From Gordonia sp. 'Campus' (GTDB taxonomy: Bacteria; Actinomycetota; Actinomycetes; Mycobacteriales; Mycobacteriaceae), in NCBI RefSeq assembly GCF_022206305.1, contig NZ_JAKOIW010000015.1:67645-131644 (forward strand): a stretch of 64,000 bases of DNA. The letters are read 5' to 3'. A model generated the notes under the pieces. It was not told where the DNA came from, ran no database searches, and worked only from the letters and a program-made list of their open reading frames with translations. The position numbers and the translations under genes were made by a program. The number at the start of each line of letters is the position of its first letter. Position 1 is the first letter of the stretch. This document shows, piece by piece, positions 52,539 to 64,000 of this stretch.

Positions 52539-53789
52539 ATGCAGTCGTGGCCCGATGTCGAAGTCCCCGAGGTACCGGGCAGTGGACCCGCCCTCCGTCT
52601 CTACGACACCGCCGACCGCGCGGTCCGGCCCGTGGCGCCCGGCGAGACGGCGACGATGTACGTCTGCGGGATCACCCCGTACGACGCCACCCACCTCGGC
52701 CATGCCGCGACCTACCTGACCTTCGACCAGGTCAATCGCGTGTTGCGCGACCAGGGCCACCAGGTGCACTACGTCCAGAACGTGACCGACGTCGACGACC
52801 CGCTGTTCGAACGCGCCGACCGCGACGGCGTGGACTGGCGCGATCTCGGCGCCCGCGAGACGCAGCTGTTCCGCGACGACATGTCGGCGTTGCGCGTCCT
52901 CCCGCCTCGGGACTACATCGGCGCCGTGGAATCGGTCAACGAGGTCGTGGAAGTCGTCGGCAAGCTGCTGGCCTCGGGTGCCGCCTACACCGTCGACGAT
53001 CCCGAGTTCCCCGACGTGTACTTCCGGACCGACGCGACCGAGCAGTTCGGATACGAATCCGGTTACGACCGCGAGACGATGGCCGGTTTCTTCGCCGAGC
53101 GCGGGGGAGACCCCGACCGTCCCGGCAAGCGGGACCCGCTCGACGCGCTCCTCTGGCGTGCCCAGCGTCCCGGCGAGCCGTCCTGGGAGTCACCGTTCGG
53201 CCCGGGCAGGCCGGGCTGGCACATCGAGTGTTCGGCCATCGCACTGAACCGCCTCGGCGTCGAGTTCGACATCCAGGGCGGCGGCAACGACCTCATCTAT
53301 CCCCACCACGAGTACTCGGCGGCCCACGGCGAGGCGCTCACCGGATCACGGCGGTTCGCGCGGCACTACGTGCACACCGGCATGGTCGGGCTCGACGGCG
53401 AGAAGATGTCGAAGAGTCGCGGCAATCTGGTGTTCGTCTCGGTCCTCCGCCGCGAGGGCGTGGACCCGGCTGCCATTCGACTCGCGCTGCTCGCCGACCA
53501 CTATCGCGGCGATCGCATGTGGACCTCGGCGGTGCTCGACACCGCACTCGATCGGCTCGCGCGGTGGCGCTCGGCCTTCGCCGCGCCTGCCGGTCCCGAC
53601 GCGGCGCCGGTCATCGCGCGGGTGCGCCAGCACCTGGCCGACGATCTCGACACCCCCAAAGCGCTTGCCGCAGTCGACGCTTGGTGCGCCGACGTCCGCA
53701 GCGGCATCGGCTCGTCGTCGTCGGCGCCGGGCGAGCTCGCCGCCGCGGTCGACGCTCTGCTGGGCATTCCGGCGTCCGCCGCGTCCTGA
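52539..53789 (+). CDS. mshC: MshC, mycothiol cysteine ligase
   Basis: Joins cysteine to GlcN-inositol in mycothiol synthesis, using ATP; 416 residues, the normal MshC length and shorter than CysS. Class I synthetase fold: the HIGH equivalent THLGHA, zinc cysteine in [32 protein letters not shown] and KMSKSRGN. It confirms a mycothiol-producing actinobacterium. cysQ, next to mshC in M. tuberculosis, is not present here. Confidence 0.95.
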   Translation: MQSWPDVEVPEVPGSGPALRLYDTADRAVRPVAPGETATMYVCGITPYDATHLGHAATYLTFDQVNRVLRDQGHQVHYVQNVTDVDDPLFERADRDGVDWRDLGARETQLFRDDMSALRVLPPRDYIGAVESVNEVVEVVGKLLASGAAYTVDDPEFPDVYFRTDATEQFGYESGYDRETMAGFFAERGGDPDRPGKRDPLDALLWRAQRPGEPSWESPFGPGRPGWHIECSAIALNRLGVEFDIQGGGNDLIYPHHEYSAAHGEALTGSRRFARHYVHTGMVGLDGEKMSKSRGNLVFVSVLRREGVDPAAIRLALLADHYRGDRMWTSAVLDTALDRLARWRSAFAAPAGPDAAPVIARVRQHLADDLDTPKALAAVDAWCADVRSGIGSSSSAPGELAAAVDALLGIPASAAS

Positions 53790-53835
53790 GAACCGCCGGA
53801 CGCCACGCCGGGATGTCCGCCGGCGGGCGTCTGGG

Positions 53836-53841
53836 TAGAGT
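53836..53841 (+). promoter_or_regulatory. Leaderless -10 box of the gene at 53848
   Basis: TAGAGT, 6 nt before GTG 53848, without Shine-Dalgarno. Confidence 0.5.
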
Positions 53842-53847
53842 GCTGTC

Positions 53848-54156
53848 GTGGCGCGCGTGCAAGAGATCCGACCCGAGACCGATGCCGGAGTGTTCACCGT
53901 CGTCACCCGGACATCGACCTATCTGCTCGACTTCACCGAGATGACGCTGTTGCGTGCACCGGGAGTGGGCGGCACCGACGACGAGGACTGGACCGTCAGC
54001 CGGTTGCGGCGCGATTCCGAGGACATCCCGCTTCTCGGTGTGAAGTCCTGCCGTCTCGGTGAGTCCGCCCAGTTCTGGGTGCGGGCTGCCGACGATCCCG
54101 ACGTCCGTACGTGGCGGATCACCACACCGGTGGTGTCCATCGAGCAGATCGGCTGA
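53848..54156 (+). CDS. Small conserved-looking protein of unknown function
   Basis: A 102-residue beta-rich soluble protein (FTVVTRTSTYLLDFTEMTLL, then LGVKSCRLGESAQFWV). No known motif, signal or membrane helix. It is real by codon pattern and by the TAGAGT box 6 nt upstream of its GTG. It converges on the PAC2 gene with a 24-nt gap. Confidence 0.75.
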   Translation: MARVQEIRPETDAGVFTVVTRTSTYLLDFTEMTLLRAPGVGGTDDEDWTVSRLRRDSEDIPLLGVKSCRLGESAQFWVRAADDPDVRTWRITTPVVSIEQIG

Positions 54157-54180
54157 CCGCCCACCTGCTCGCGGCCGCGC

Positions 54181-55059
54181 TCAGGCGCCGAACGGGCCCT
54201 GTCCCCGGCGTTTGAGGTACCGCTCGAACTCCGCGGCCAGTGCGTCCCCGTCGATCTTGGCCATGACCTCGTCCGGATCCACCTCGGCGTCGCCGCGTTC
54301 CTCGAGGCCGCGGACGTACTCCGCGATCTCCTCGTCGTCCTCGGTCATCTCGGTGACGGCGCGTTCCCACTCCTCGGCCTGCTCGGGGAGGGTGCCGAGC
54401 GGGACCTCGATGTCGAGCACCTCTTCGACCCGCGTCAGCAGGGCCACCGTCGCCTTCGGATTCGGCGGTGTCGAGACGTAGTGGGGGACGGCCGCCCAGA
54501 ACGACACGGCGGGCAGCCCGGCCTGGACGAACAGATCCTGCAGGACGCCGGTGATACCGGTGGGTCCCTCGTAACGGCTCTCGGCGAGGTTGTACTTCGC
54601 GGCCGACTCACTGCTGTAGGCGGCGCCGGTCACCGGAACCGGGCGGGTGTGCGGCGTGTCGGCGAGGAGCGCGCCCAGCATCACCGTTGTCTCGACGTCC
54701 AATTCCTGGGCGAGCTCGACGATCTCCGCGCAGAACGCACGCCACCGCATGTTGGGTTCGATTCCCCGGACGAGCACGATGTCACGCTCGGCGCCCCGCG
54801 GGCTGCAGTAGGAGATCGACGTCGTCGGCCAATCGATCCGGCGCGTCACCCCGTCGATCTGGTTCACAGTGGGGCGATTGACCTGGAAGTCGTAGTATTC
54901 ATCGGAGTCGATGTCGGCGAGCGGCCGGGCGTCCCATTCCAGCGCGAGATGTTCGACGGCGCTGCTGGCGGCGTCTCCCGCGTCGTTCCACCCCTCGAAG
55001 GCCGCGAGCAGAATGGGTCTGCGCAGCTGGGGAAGGTTCGACATCTGCTCAGCGTTCAC
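54181..55059 (-). CDS. PAC2-family protein
   Basis: A 292-residue PAC2 (proteasome-assembly-chaperone-like) protein, Rv2125 position. Conserved LLAAFEGWNDAGDAASSAV at the start, EPNMRWRAFCAEIVELAQEL, and FWAAVPHYVSTPPNPKATVA. Bacterial function is unknown. The C-terminus is Asp/Glu-rich. GTG at 55059 lies 6 nt after TAGGCT, so it is predicted leaderless. It diverges from metH; the two starts are only 51 bp apart. Confidence 0.88.
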   Translation of the reverse strand: MNAEQMSNLPQLRRPILLAAFEGWNDAGDAASSAVEHLALEWDARPLADIDSDEYYDFQVNRPTVNQIDGVTRRIDWPTTSISYCSPRGAERDIVLVRGIEPNMRWRAFCAEIVELAQELDVETTVMLGALLADTPHTRPVPVTGAAYSSESAAKYNLAESRYEGPTGITGVLQDLFVQAGLPAVSFWAAVPHYVSTPPNPKATVALLTRVEEVLDIEVPLGTLPEQAEEWERAVTEMTEDDEEIAEYVRGLEERGDAEVDPDEVMAKIDGDALAAEFERYLKRRGQGPFGA

Positions 55060-55065
55060 CTAACC

Positions 55066-55071
55066 AGCCTA
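55066..55071 (-). promoter_or_regulatory. Leaderless -10 box of the PAC2 gene
   Basis: Minus-strand TAGGCT, 6 nt before GTG 55059. With the opposing metH box at 55098-55103 this makes back-to-back promoters within 40 bp. Confidence 0.55.
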
Positions 55072-55097
55072 CGACCGAACACGCAGAGAGGGCGAAC

Positions 55098-55103
55098 TAC
55101 GCT
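55098..55103 (+). promoter_or_regulatory. Leaderless -10 box of metH
   Basis: TACGCT, 7 nt before ATG 55111, without Shine-Dalgarno. A leaderless start leaves no room for a B12 riboswitch. Confidence 0.5.
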
Positions 55104-55110
55104 GTCAACC

Positions 55111-58701
<3,591 letters not shown>

Positions 58702-58713
58702 GCGGGAGGCAGA

Positions 58714-58747
58714 GGCGATGACGGTGATCGGGCGATGACGGTGATCG
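58714..58747 (+). repeat. 17-bp perfect tandem duplication over a start codon
   Basis: GGCGATGACGGTGATCG is present at 58714-58730 and 58731-58747. Each copy contains ATGACGGTGATC, so the start region of the following gene exists twice. The upstream copy opens a 6-codon frame (MTVIGR, 58718-58738) whose TGA overlaps the real ATG at 58735. Confidence 0.9.
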
Positions 58748-59505
58748 AACGGACCGAAGGGCCGGTGCGGGTCATCGGCATCGACCGCCCGGATCGTCGC
58801 AATGCGGTCGACCGGGCCACGGCCGACGCGCTGGCCGACGCCTTTCGCCGGTTCGATGCCGACGAGTCGGTCGCCGTCGCGGTCCTGCACGGCGAGGGCG
58901 GGACATTCTGCGCCGGGGCCGATCTCAAGGCGATCGCCGACGGCGACCCGAATCGGGTCGACCCCGAGGGTGACGGTCCGATGGGCCCGTCACGGATGGA
59001 GCTGACCAAGCCGGTGATCGCGGCGATCTCCGGGTACGCGGTGGCGGGTGGACTCGAACTCGCATTGTGGGCCGACCTGCGCGTCGTCGACGACGACGCG
59101 GTCTTCGGGGTGTTCTGTCGTCGCTGGGGCGTACCGCTGATCGACGGGGGCACGGTCCGGCTGCCGCGGCTGATCGGGGAGAGTCGCGCGATGGACCTCG
59201 TGCTCACCGGCCGCGCGGTCGCCGCGGACGAGGCATTGGCCATCGGGCTCGCGAACAGGGTCGTGCCGTCGGGCACCTCGCTCGCGGCTGCGATCGCACT
59301 GGCCACCGAGATCGCGGCCTTCCCGCAGACGTGCATGAGGCAGGACCGCATGTCCGTCCGAGAGCAGCACGGGCAGGACACCGCGGCGGCCATCGCCAAC
59401 GAACTGCGGCACGGCATGGTCTCGCTGACTGCCGACACCGTGGCCGGGGCAACGAGATTCGCCGACGGCGCCGGCCGGCACGGGGACGGGACGTCGCCGG
59501 GTTAG
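58735..59505 (+). CDS. Enoyl-CoA hydratase/isomerase family protein
   Basis: Crotonase-fold enzyme, 256 residues. The oxyanion-hole segments GEGGTFCAGADLKAI and ISGYAVAGGLELALWADLRV are present. Both classical hydratase glutamates are not evident in the second region (RRWGVPLIDGGTVRLPRL), so the reaction may be isomerase- or hydrolase-like. ATG 58735 is in the second copy of a 17-bp duplication; the Shine-Dalgarno GGGAGG (58704-58709) now serves the first copy. It overlaps the convergent pyrophosphatase stop by 4 nt. Confidence 0.83.
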   Translation: MTVIERTEGPVRVIGIDRPDRRNAVDRATADALADAFRRFDADESVAVAVLHGEGGTFCAGADLKAIADGDPNRVDPEGDGPMGPSRMELTKPVIAAISGYAVAGGLELALWADLRVVDDDAVFGVFCRRWGVPLIDGGTVRLPRLIGESRAMDLVLTGRAVAADEALAIGLANRVVPSGTSLAAAIALATEIAAFPQTCMRQDRMSVREQHGQDTAAAIANELRHGMVSLTADTVAGATRFADGAGRHGDGTSPG

Positions 59506-60425
59506 GCGTCCAGCACCTCGGTCAGTTGCGGCACGATCTGCTTCTTGCGCGACACGACACCCTTGCCGAACGCGTGACCGTCGACGACGGGAATCCCCAG
59601 TGCCTGCTCGACGGCGGTGGTCGGTTCACCCACCACGAGCAGGTCTGAGTCGCAGGCGATGACGTCGGTGATCAACAGGAGGTAGAGGTCGTAGCCCGCG
59701 GCGTCCTTCTCGGCGGTCATCGCGGCGAAGAACTCGTCACGGCGGTCGAGGACCTCGGCGGCGTCGACCGTGGTGAGTTGCGACACCCGGACCGTCTTCG
59801 GTCCCATGGCGAAGCTCTTGGAGTCCCGGCCGATGATCGTCGACGCCGGTTCGTCCCCGAGGGCGGTTCCCGCGCGAAGTAGTGCGTCGCCGTATTCGTC
59901 GACGTCGACGCCGGCTGTCGCGGCGAGTTCCGCGGCGGCTGCCCGGTCGGCATCGGTGCAGGTGGGGGAGTTGAAGAGCAGGGTGTCGGAGATGATCGCC
60001 GACAGCATGATGCCCGCCTCGGCGCGCGGGATGTCGACCCCGTTCTCGGCGTACATCCGGGTGAGAATCGTGCAGGTGCACCCGACGGGCTCGACGCGGA
60101 CGTACAGCGGTGCCGCCGTCTCGAAGTTGGCTATCCGATGGTGGTCGATGACCTTCAGCACGGTGACGTCGGTGATGTCGGCAACGCTCTGCTGCCGTTC
60201 GTTGTGGTCGACGAGCATCACGTCCGACGGCGCGGCGGTCTCGATCACGCGGGGCGCGTCGAGACCGAAATGCTCGAGTGCGAAAGCTGTTTCGAGACTC
60301 GGGTGGCCCAGGGCGACGGCCTCCACGTCACTGCCCAGCGCGGCTTCGAGGGAGGCGAGGCCGATGGCGGCCCCGATGGCGTCGGTGTCGGGGTTGCGGT
60401 GTCCGAACACCAGGATCTTCGACAT
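59502..60425 (-). CDS. ppaC: Manganese-dependent inorganic pyrophosphatase (family II)
   Basis: Cytosolic DHH-family pyrophosphatase, 307 residues. Metal ligands are in FGHRNPDTDAIG (H9, D13, D15), LVDHNE and VIDHHRIAN. The C-terminal DHHA2 domain ends with the substrate-binding VSRKKQIVPQ. ATG 60425 has GAGGAC about 5 nt upstream. Most actinobacteria rely on a family I enzyme; whether one is also present cannot be seen here. Confidence 0.93.
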   Translation of the reverse strand: MSKILVFGHRNPDTDAIGAAIGLASLEAALGSDVEAVALGHPSLETAFALEHFGLDAPRVIETAAPSDVMLVDHNERQQSVADITDVTVLKVIDHHRIANFETAAPLYVRVEPVGCTCTILTRMYAENGVDIPRAEAGIMLSAIISDTLLFNSPTCTDADRAAAAELAATAGVDVDEYGDALLRAGTALGDEPASTIIGRDSKSFAMGPKTVRVSQLTTVDAAEVLDRRDEFFAAMTAEKDAAGYDLYLLLITDVIACDSDLLVVGEPTTAVEQALGIPVVDGHAFGKGVVSRKKQIVPQLTEVLDA

Positions 60426-60630
60426 TGCGTCCTCGGCTTCCGGGTCGGCGGTGGTGGGCTGCACCCAGACTACGACGATGACGACCGGCCACGACGGGAT
60501 CGCGCCGGGGTGGCCTACCCAGCGGCGTCGCGGCCCGGTGCGGGTTTCGGGGGACTCCGGAATGGATATGTTGTCCGATGGTCGTCGGCCGGTCTCGGTC
60601 GTTCCGCCGGAGCTACGCGAAGGAGCACAG

Positions 60631-61101
60631 ATGTCGGATGTGAGTGATTTCTCGGAGACCTGCGCACGGGTGGCAGATGCCGCCATGGAGGCGGGTGTGC
60701 GCATCGCGGTCGCGGAATCACTGACCGGTGGCAACCTGGCGACCGAACTGAGCAAGGCCCCGAATGCAGGCACCTGGTTCCGGGGTGGTGTGGTGGCCTA
60801 CCACAAGGACGTCAAGTTCAGCCTGCTCGATGTCCCGGAAGGGCCGGTGGTCAGCGAGACGGCCGCGCGGGCCATGGTGGCGTCCACCGCACGCCTCTTC
60901 GACGCCGACCTCGTCGTCGCCGTGACGGGCGAGGCGGGGCCCGAACCCGACGAAGCCGCACCGGGCACCGTGTGGTTCGGACTCGACCACCGTGGGCGCG
61001 TGAGCGCCTCCCGGGAGGTGTTCGACGGCGAGCCCGAGGAAGTCCTCGCCAAGACGATCGGTCACGCGCTGGAGTTGATCGAGTCCTGCCTGACGTCCTG
61101 A
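60631..61101 (+). CDS. CinA C-terminal-type nicotinamide-nucleotide amidase
   Basis: A 156-residue stand-alone CinA-C (PncC) domain, deamidating nicotinamide mononucleotide in NAD salvage. AVAESLTGGNLATELSKAPNA, FRGGVVAYHKDVKF and DLVVAVTGEAGPEP are characteristic. The N-terminal domain of full CinA is absent. ATG 60631 has AAGGAG 5 nt upstream. Upstream, 60426-60630 (205 bp) is a divergent promoter region with no clear site. Confidence 0.88.
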   Translation: MSDVSDFSETCARVADAAMEAGVRIAVAESLTGGNLATELSKAPNAGTWFRGGVVAYHKDVKFSLLDVPEGPVVSETAARAMVASTARLFDADLVVAVTGEAGPEPDEAAPGTVWFGLDHRGRVSASREVFDGEPEEVLAKTIGHALELIESCLTS

Positions 61102-61154
61102 CCCCGTCGAGGGCGCCGAGGTGCCATCCGAACGGCGGTTGGGATGATGGACGG

Positions 61155-61910
61155 GTGACCGATACCGCCCAGCAGTCTCATCCCGACTCCGGCGCGCCCG
61201 CAACGGGTGTTCCGCTGCCCGCCGCCGTCCTCTGGGACATGGACGGCACGCTGCTCGACTCCGAACCCATCTGGGACGTCGCGATGGCCGAGTTGGCCCG
61301 GCGGCACGGTGTCGTCATGACGCCGGAACTGCGGGAATCCACCTTGGGGAACTCGCTTCCCGATGCGCTGGCGAAGGTGCACGACGCGGCCGGCGTACCA
61401 CCACGCGAACGCGATCCCGACGCCGACGGACGGTGGACGCTGGACCGGGTGACCGAGTTGTTCGCCGAGGATCTGCCGTGGCGTCCGGGCGCGCGCGATG
61501 CGCTCGACCTGGTGGCCTCGGCCGGGATTCCCATGGTGCTGGTCACCAACACGGTCCGCGAGCTCACCGAGGTGGCCTTGACCACCATCGGCCGGGAACG
61601 GTTCGTCGCGACCGTCTGCGGGGACGAGGTCGCCGTGGGCAAGCCCGCCCCCGATCCGTACCTGCGGGCCGCCGAACTGCTCGGGGTCCCGACCGCGCAG
61701 TGTCTGGCGGTGGAGGACTCACCGACCGGTGCTGCGGCTGCCACGGCCGCCGGATGTCCGACCCTGGTCGTCGCATCGGCGGCGCCGGTCGAACCCGGTC
61801 GCCTGCGAGTCTTCCGCGACTCTCTCGCCGGCCTGCGTCTCGACGATGTCGCCGACGCGTGGACCGGCGGTCTGGCGCATATCTCCACATGCCAAAATGA
61901 GGAATCGTGA
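61155..61910 (+). CDS. HAD-superfamily phosphatase
   Basis: A 251-residue haloacid-dehalogenase-like hydrolase of the phosphoglycolate-phosphatase/beta-phosphoglucomutase type. The nucleophile is in [13 protein letters not shown], motif II in [11 protein letters not shown], and motif IV in GKPAPDPYL with [12 protein letters not shown]. The substrate is unknown. GTG 61155 is chosen for family length. It overlaps hisE by 4 nt (GTGA), so it is coupled to histidine synthesis and could dephosphorylate a related sugar phosphate; that is inference. Confidence 0.88.
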   Translation: MTDTAQQSHPDSGAPATGVPLPAAVLWDMDGTLLDSEPIWDVAMAELARRHGVVMTPELRESTLGNSLPDALAKVHDAAGVPPRERDPDADGRWTLDRVTELFAEDLPWRPGARDALDLVASAGIPMVLVTNTVRELTEVALTTIGRERFVATVCGDEVAVGKPAPDPYLRAAELLGVPTAQCLAVEDSPTGAAAATAAGCPTLVVASAAPVEPGRLRVFRDSLAGLRLDDVADAWTGGLAHISTCQNEES

Positions 61911-62170
61911 AGACATTCGAGGAGCTGTTCGCCGAACTCAGCGAGAAGGCGCAGAACCGACCCGAGGGGTCGGGCACCGTCGCTGCCCTCGACTCGGGTG
62001 TGCACACCCTGGGCAAGAAGATCATCGAAGAGGCGGGCGAGGTGTGGCTCGCCGCCGAGCACGAGTCCGACGAGTCGCTCGGCGAGGAGATCTCGCAACT
62101 CGTCTACTGGCTGCAGGTCATGATGATCAAGCGGGGCCTGTCACTGGAGGACGTCTACCGACATCTGTGA
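61907..62170 (+). CDS. hisE: Phosphoribosyl-ATP pyrophosphohydrolase HisE
   Basis: Second step of histidine synthesis; 87 residues, normal for stand-alone His[19 protein letters not shown] and [16 protein letters not shown] supply the metal-binding Glu residues of the MazG-like helical fold. GTG 61907 overlaps the HAD stop, with TGAGGA 4 nt upstream. hisG follows after 73 nt. Confidence 0.95.
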   Translation: MKTFEELFAELSEKAQNRPEGSGTVAALDSGVHTLGKKIIEEAGEVWLAAEHESDESLGEEISQLVYWLQVMMIKRGLSLEDVYRHL

Positions 62171-62243
62171 CCTCCTCGACCCGGTCCAGACGTTCCCCAC
62201 GACTCCGGCGCCCGCGGCGCACCCCCACGTAAAGGACATCGAA

Positions 62244-63089
62244 ATGTTGCGAGTTGCCGTACCCAACAAGGGTGCGCTCTCCGAATCCGCGTCGGCCATC
62301 CTCTCCGAGGCCGGCTACCGCAAACGCACCGACGCCAAGGACCTCACCGTCCTCGACAACGGCAATGACGTCGAGTTCTTCTTCCTGCGTCCCAAGGACA
62401 TCGCGATCTACGTCGCGTCCGGTCGACTCGACCTGGGCATCACCGGCCGGGATCTGGCGCGGGACTCCGGCGCCGAGGTCGCCGAACAACTGGCAATGGG
62501 CTTCGGGTCGTCGACCTTCCGCTATGCGGCGCCCGCAGGCCAGGAGTGGACGGTCGCCGACCTCGCCGACAAGCGTGTCGCGACCTCGTATCCGAATCTC
62601 GTGCGCGCCGACCTGGCCGAGCACGGCATCACCGCCGACATCATCCGCCTTGACGGCGCGGTCGAGATCTCGATCCAGCTCGGTGTCGCGGATGCGATCG
62701 CCGACGTCGTCGGCTCCGGTCGCACGCTGCGGCAGCACGGGCTCGTCGCGTTCGGCGAGTCACTGTGTGACTCGGAGGCGGTTCTGATCTCGCGCCGCGA
62801 CGCCGACCTCACCAAGGCCGAACGGCAGTTCGTCGCCCGCGTTCAGGGCGTCGTGTTCGGGCAGCAGTACGTCATGATCGATTACGACTGCCCGCGTACG
62901 CTTCTCGAGAAGGCGTCAGCCCTGACGCCGGGTCTCGAGTCGCCGACCGTGGCGCCGATGGCCGACCCCGACTGGGTCGCCGTCCGGGCCATGGTTCCGC
63001 GCAAGGGTCACCAGAATCTCATGGATGAGCTGTCGGAACTGGGCGCCAAGGCGATCCTGGCCACCGACATCCGGTCCTGCCGGTTCTAG
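62244..63089 (+). CDS. hisG: ATP phosphoribosyltransferase HisG (long form)
   Basis: First, histidine-inhibited step of histidine synthesis; 281 residues. The catalytic part has [11 protein letters not shown] and [15 protein letters not shown]. The C-terminal ACT-like regulatory domain (about 205-281, [21 protein letters not shown]) shows this is the long, allosteric form independent of HisZ. ATG 62244 has AAAGGAC 6 nt upstream. Its TAG lies within a CTAG shared with the convergent thioesterase gene stop. Confidence 0.96.
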   Translation: MLRVAVPNKGALSESASAILSEAGYRKRTDAKDLTVLDNGNDVEFFFLRPKDIAIYVASGRLDLGITGRDLARDSGAEVAEQLAMGFGSSTFRYAAPAGQEWTVADLADKRVATSYPNLVRADLAEHGITADIIRLDGAVEISIQLGVADAIADVVGSGRTLRQHGLVAFGESLCDSEAVLISRRDADLTKAERQFVARVQGVVFGQQYVMIDYDCPRTLLEKASALTPGLESPTVAPMADPDWVAVRAMVPRKGHQNLMDELSELGAKAILATDIRSCRF

Positions 63090-63922
63090 CCGCCCACCGC
63101 GCTGAGCATCACCGTCTGGGCCGACCGGCCGATGTGGCCCGAGACGTCATAGAGATCGGCGAACGTGGCCCCGAAACCATCGGGCCCGGCGAGCATGTGC
63201 GCGTCGATCCCGACCCACGGTCCGCTCGGCACGCGGGTCAGGTGGACGGTGGTGTCGGTGTTCATCCAGGTCCAGCGGTTCGGGCGCAGACGGGTACCGA
63301 GCCCGTTGGCGACGTCGATCACGGTGAACATCGCCTCGAGATCTTCGGTCTTCTCGCCGCCGACGAGCGGGATCGCCGGCCGAAGCCAGACTGCGGGCGT
63401 CGTTCCGTTCTGGCCCTCGACCCGGATCGACTCGATGGTGCCGATGAAGCCGAGCGTGCCCCAGTCGACGGCCTCGCCGCTGTCGTCGGGGAAGCCGATC
63501 ACCGACTGCGACTCGTCGGGCGGGGTCAGGGGCGTGGGTCCGTTCGCGATCTCCGAGGTGTCCGCGCCGCGCAGGCGCCACCCCACTGATCGCGCCGCGG
63601 CGCGGAACGACCCGTCGGGCTGCTGTACCTCGAGTTCGGTCTCGACGAGACTGATCTGCCGTCCCGGGCGGATCACACGGGCACGAATCCGGTTGACACC
63701 CAACCCGACCGGGCCCAGGATCTCGGTGGTCACCCGCGTGAAGTGCTGTGCGGGATCCGGTGCGCATCGGAGCAGCGAACGCATCATGAGGGCCGACGGC
63801 GGCCCGCCGTGCTGCATCGTCGGTGACCAGACACTGAGCGTCGCCTCGGTCGGACGGAAGTACTCATAGTCGAGGTCCGATCCCGTAGGGGCGTCGATGG
63901 GTTCGTAGTACCAGCTCTCCAC
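63086..63922 (-). CDS. Acyl-CoA thioesterase-family protein (TesB-like double hot-dog)
   Basis: A 278-residue protein with two hot-dog halves. The first (about 15-130, [18 protein letters not shown], then [20 protein letters not shown]) and the second (about 170-270, [20 protein letters not shown], then [20 protein letters not shown]) fit the actinobacterial thioesterase family. The substrate is unknown. GTG 63922 lies 7 nt after TAGAGT, leaderless. A 7-bp-arm palindrome overlaps the -10 box. Confidence 0.83.
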   Translation of the reverse strand: MESWYYEPIDAPTGSDLDYEYFRPTEATLSVWSPTMQHGGPPSALMMRSLLRCAPDPAQHFTRVTTEILGPVGLGVNRIRARVIRPGRQISLVETELEVQQPDGSFRAAARSVGWRLRGADTSEIANGPTPLTPPDESQSVIGFPDDSGEAVDWGTLGFIGTIESIRVEGQNGTTPAVWLRPAIPLVGGEKTEDLEAMFTVIDVANGLGTRLRPNRWTWMNTDTTVHLTRVPSGPWVGIDAHMLAGPDGFGATFADLYDVSGHIGRSAQTVMLSAVGG

Positions 63923-63929
63923 GCGAACA

Positions 63930-63935
63930 ACTCTA
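63930..63935 (-). promoter_or_regulatory. Leaderless -10 box of the thioesterase gene
   Basis: Minus-strand TAGAGT, 7 nt before GTG 63922. It is overlapped on its upstream side by the palindrome at 63933-63950. Confidence 0.5.
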
Positions 63936-63950
63936 TGTCTCTCGACATAG
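63933..63950. promoter_or_regulatory. Inverted repeat operator candidate at the thioesterase promoter
   Basis: CTATGTC (63933-63939) and GACATAG (63944-63950) are perfect complements with a 4-bp centre, overlapping half of the -10 box. The position is ideal for repression; the regulator is unknown. Confidence 0.5.
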
Positions 63951-64000
63951 CGGGCGGGAACGGGGCCCGAGGGTCGGGGTCAGGCGGTGAAACCAGGGGG

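Noticed and set aside
53790..53835. Terminator hairpin after mshC
   Set aside because: Only a 5-bp imperfect stem can be formed in this GC-rich spacer; not distinguishable from background.
63980..64000. C-terminal end of another minus-strand gene at the window edge
   Set aside because: A TGA preceded by a few sensible codons (PPGFTA) is visible, but seven codons are too few to support a gene.

Overview
The window is high-GC actinobacterial DNA with almost no intergenic space. It most likely comes from a mycolic-acid-containing member of the Mycobacteriales; Gordonia or a close relative is my best guess, and the species cannot be read from the sequence. The evidence is a MabA-InhA FAS-II pair for mycolic acid synthesis, the mycothiol enzyme MshC, an F420-type LLM flavoprotein, an AcnR-controlled aconitase, cholesterol oxidase, B12-dependent MutAB and MetH, and a RipA-like NlpC/P60 hydrolase. 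From memory, gene order follows two separate Mycobacterium tuberculosis blocks: Rv1463-Rv1496 (sufC to meaB) and Rv2141c-Rv2121c (M20 peptidase to hisG). Here they lie together, with a junction near the tRNA-Leu at 44.2 kb.

Layout. 0-3.2 kb: end of the SUF Fe-S operon (sufC partial, sufS, sufU, sufT-like) and a DUF1992 gene. 3.2-9.1 kb: an accessory segment with the two-gene Hen1/Pnkp RNA-repair cassette, a lone lycopene cyclase and an SDR enzyme. 9.2-15.1 kb: ABC-F ATPase, acyl-CoA ligase, secreted cholesterol oxidase and an unknown protein, with several palindromic candidate operators between them. 15.1-18.7 kb: acnR and acn. The acn promoter has a textbook AcnR operator between its -35 and -10, and its roughly 190-nt leader holds two look-alike hairpins. 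18.9-24.7 kb: cell-envelope genes (Rv1476-like, NlpC/P60, MoxR, DUF58, VWA). 24.8-27.5 kb: fabG1-inhA-hemZ. 27.5-27.8 kb: a self-contained transcription unit coding only a 33-residue peptide. 27.8-34.3 kb: unknown acyltransferase-like gene, DUF3097, NfeD/SPFH pair, SatD-like regulator with a membrane partner, and TVP38. 34.4-39.7 kb: mutA-mutB-meaB. 39.7-44.1 kb: LLM flavoprotein, nucleoside hydrolase, M23 lipoprotein and MscS. 44.2-63.9 kb: tRNA-Leu, M20 peptidase, PEBP, pyrD, DUF5703, beta-propeller lipoprotein, uppP, histidine phosphatase, DUF3090, SCO1664-like kinase, mshC, PAC2, metH, enoyl-CoA hydratase, Mn-pyrophosphatase, cinA, HAD, hisE, hisG and a thioesterase.

How the genes work together. 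SUF supplies clusters to enzymes such as aconitase and the Fe-S ferrochelatase also encoded here. MabA and InhA extend meromycolate chains. MutA, MutB and MeaB convert methylmalonyl-CoA from propionate, odd-chain and sterol catabolism, consistent with the nearby cholesterol oxidase and FadD. Hen1 and Pnkp seal and protect ribotoxin-cleaved RNA. Many genes start directly at an RNA 5' end: a TANNNT box sits 6-8 nt before the start codon at about sixteen genes, a leaderless architecture typical of this group. No transposon, phage, integrase, CRISPR array or replication origin was seen.
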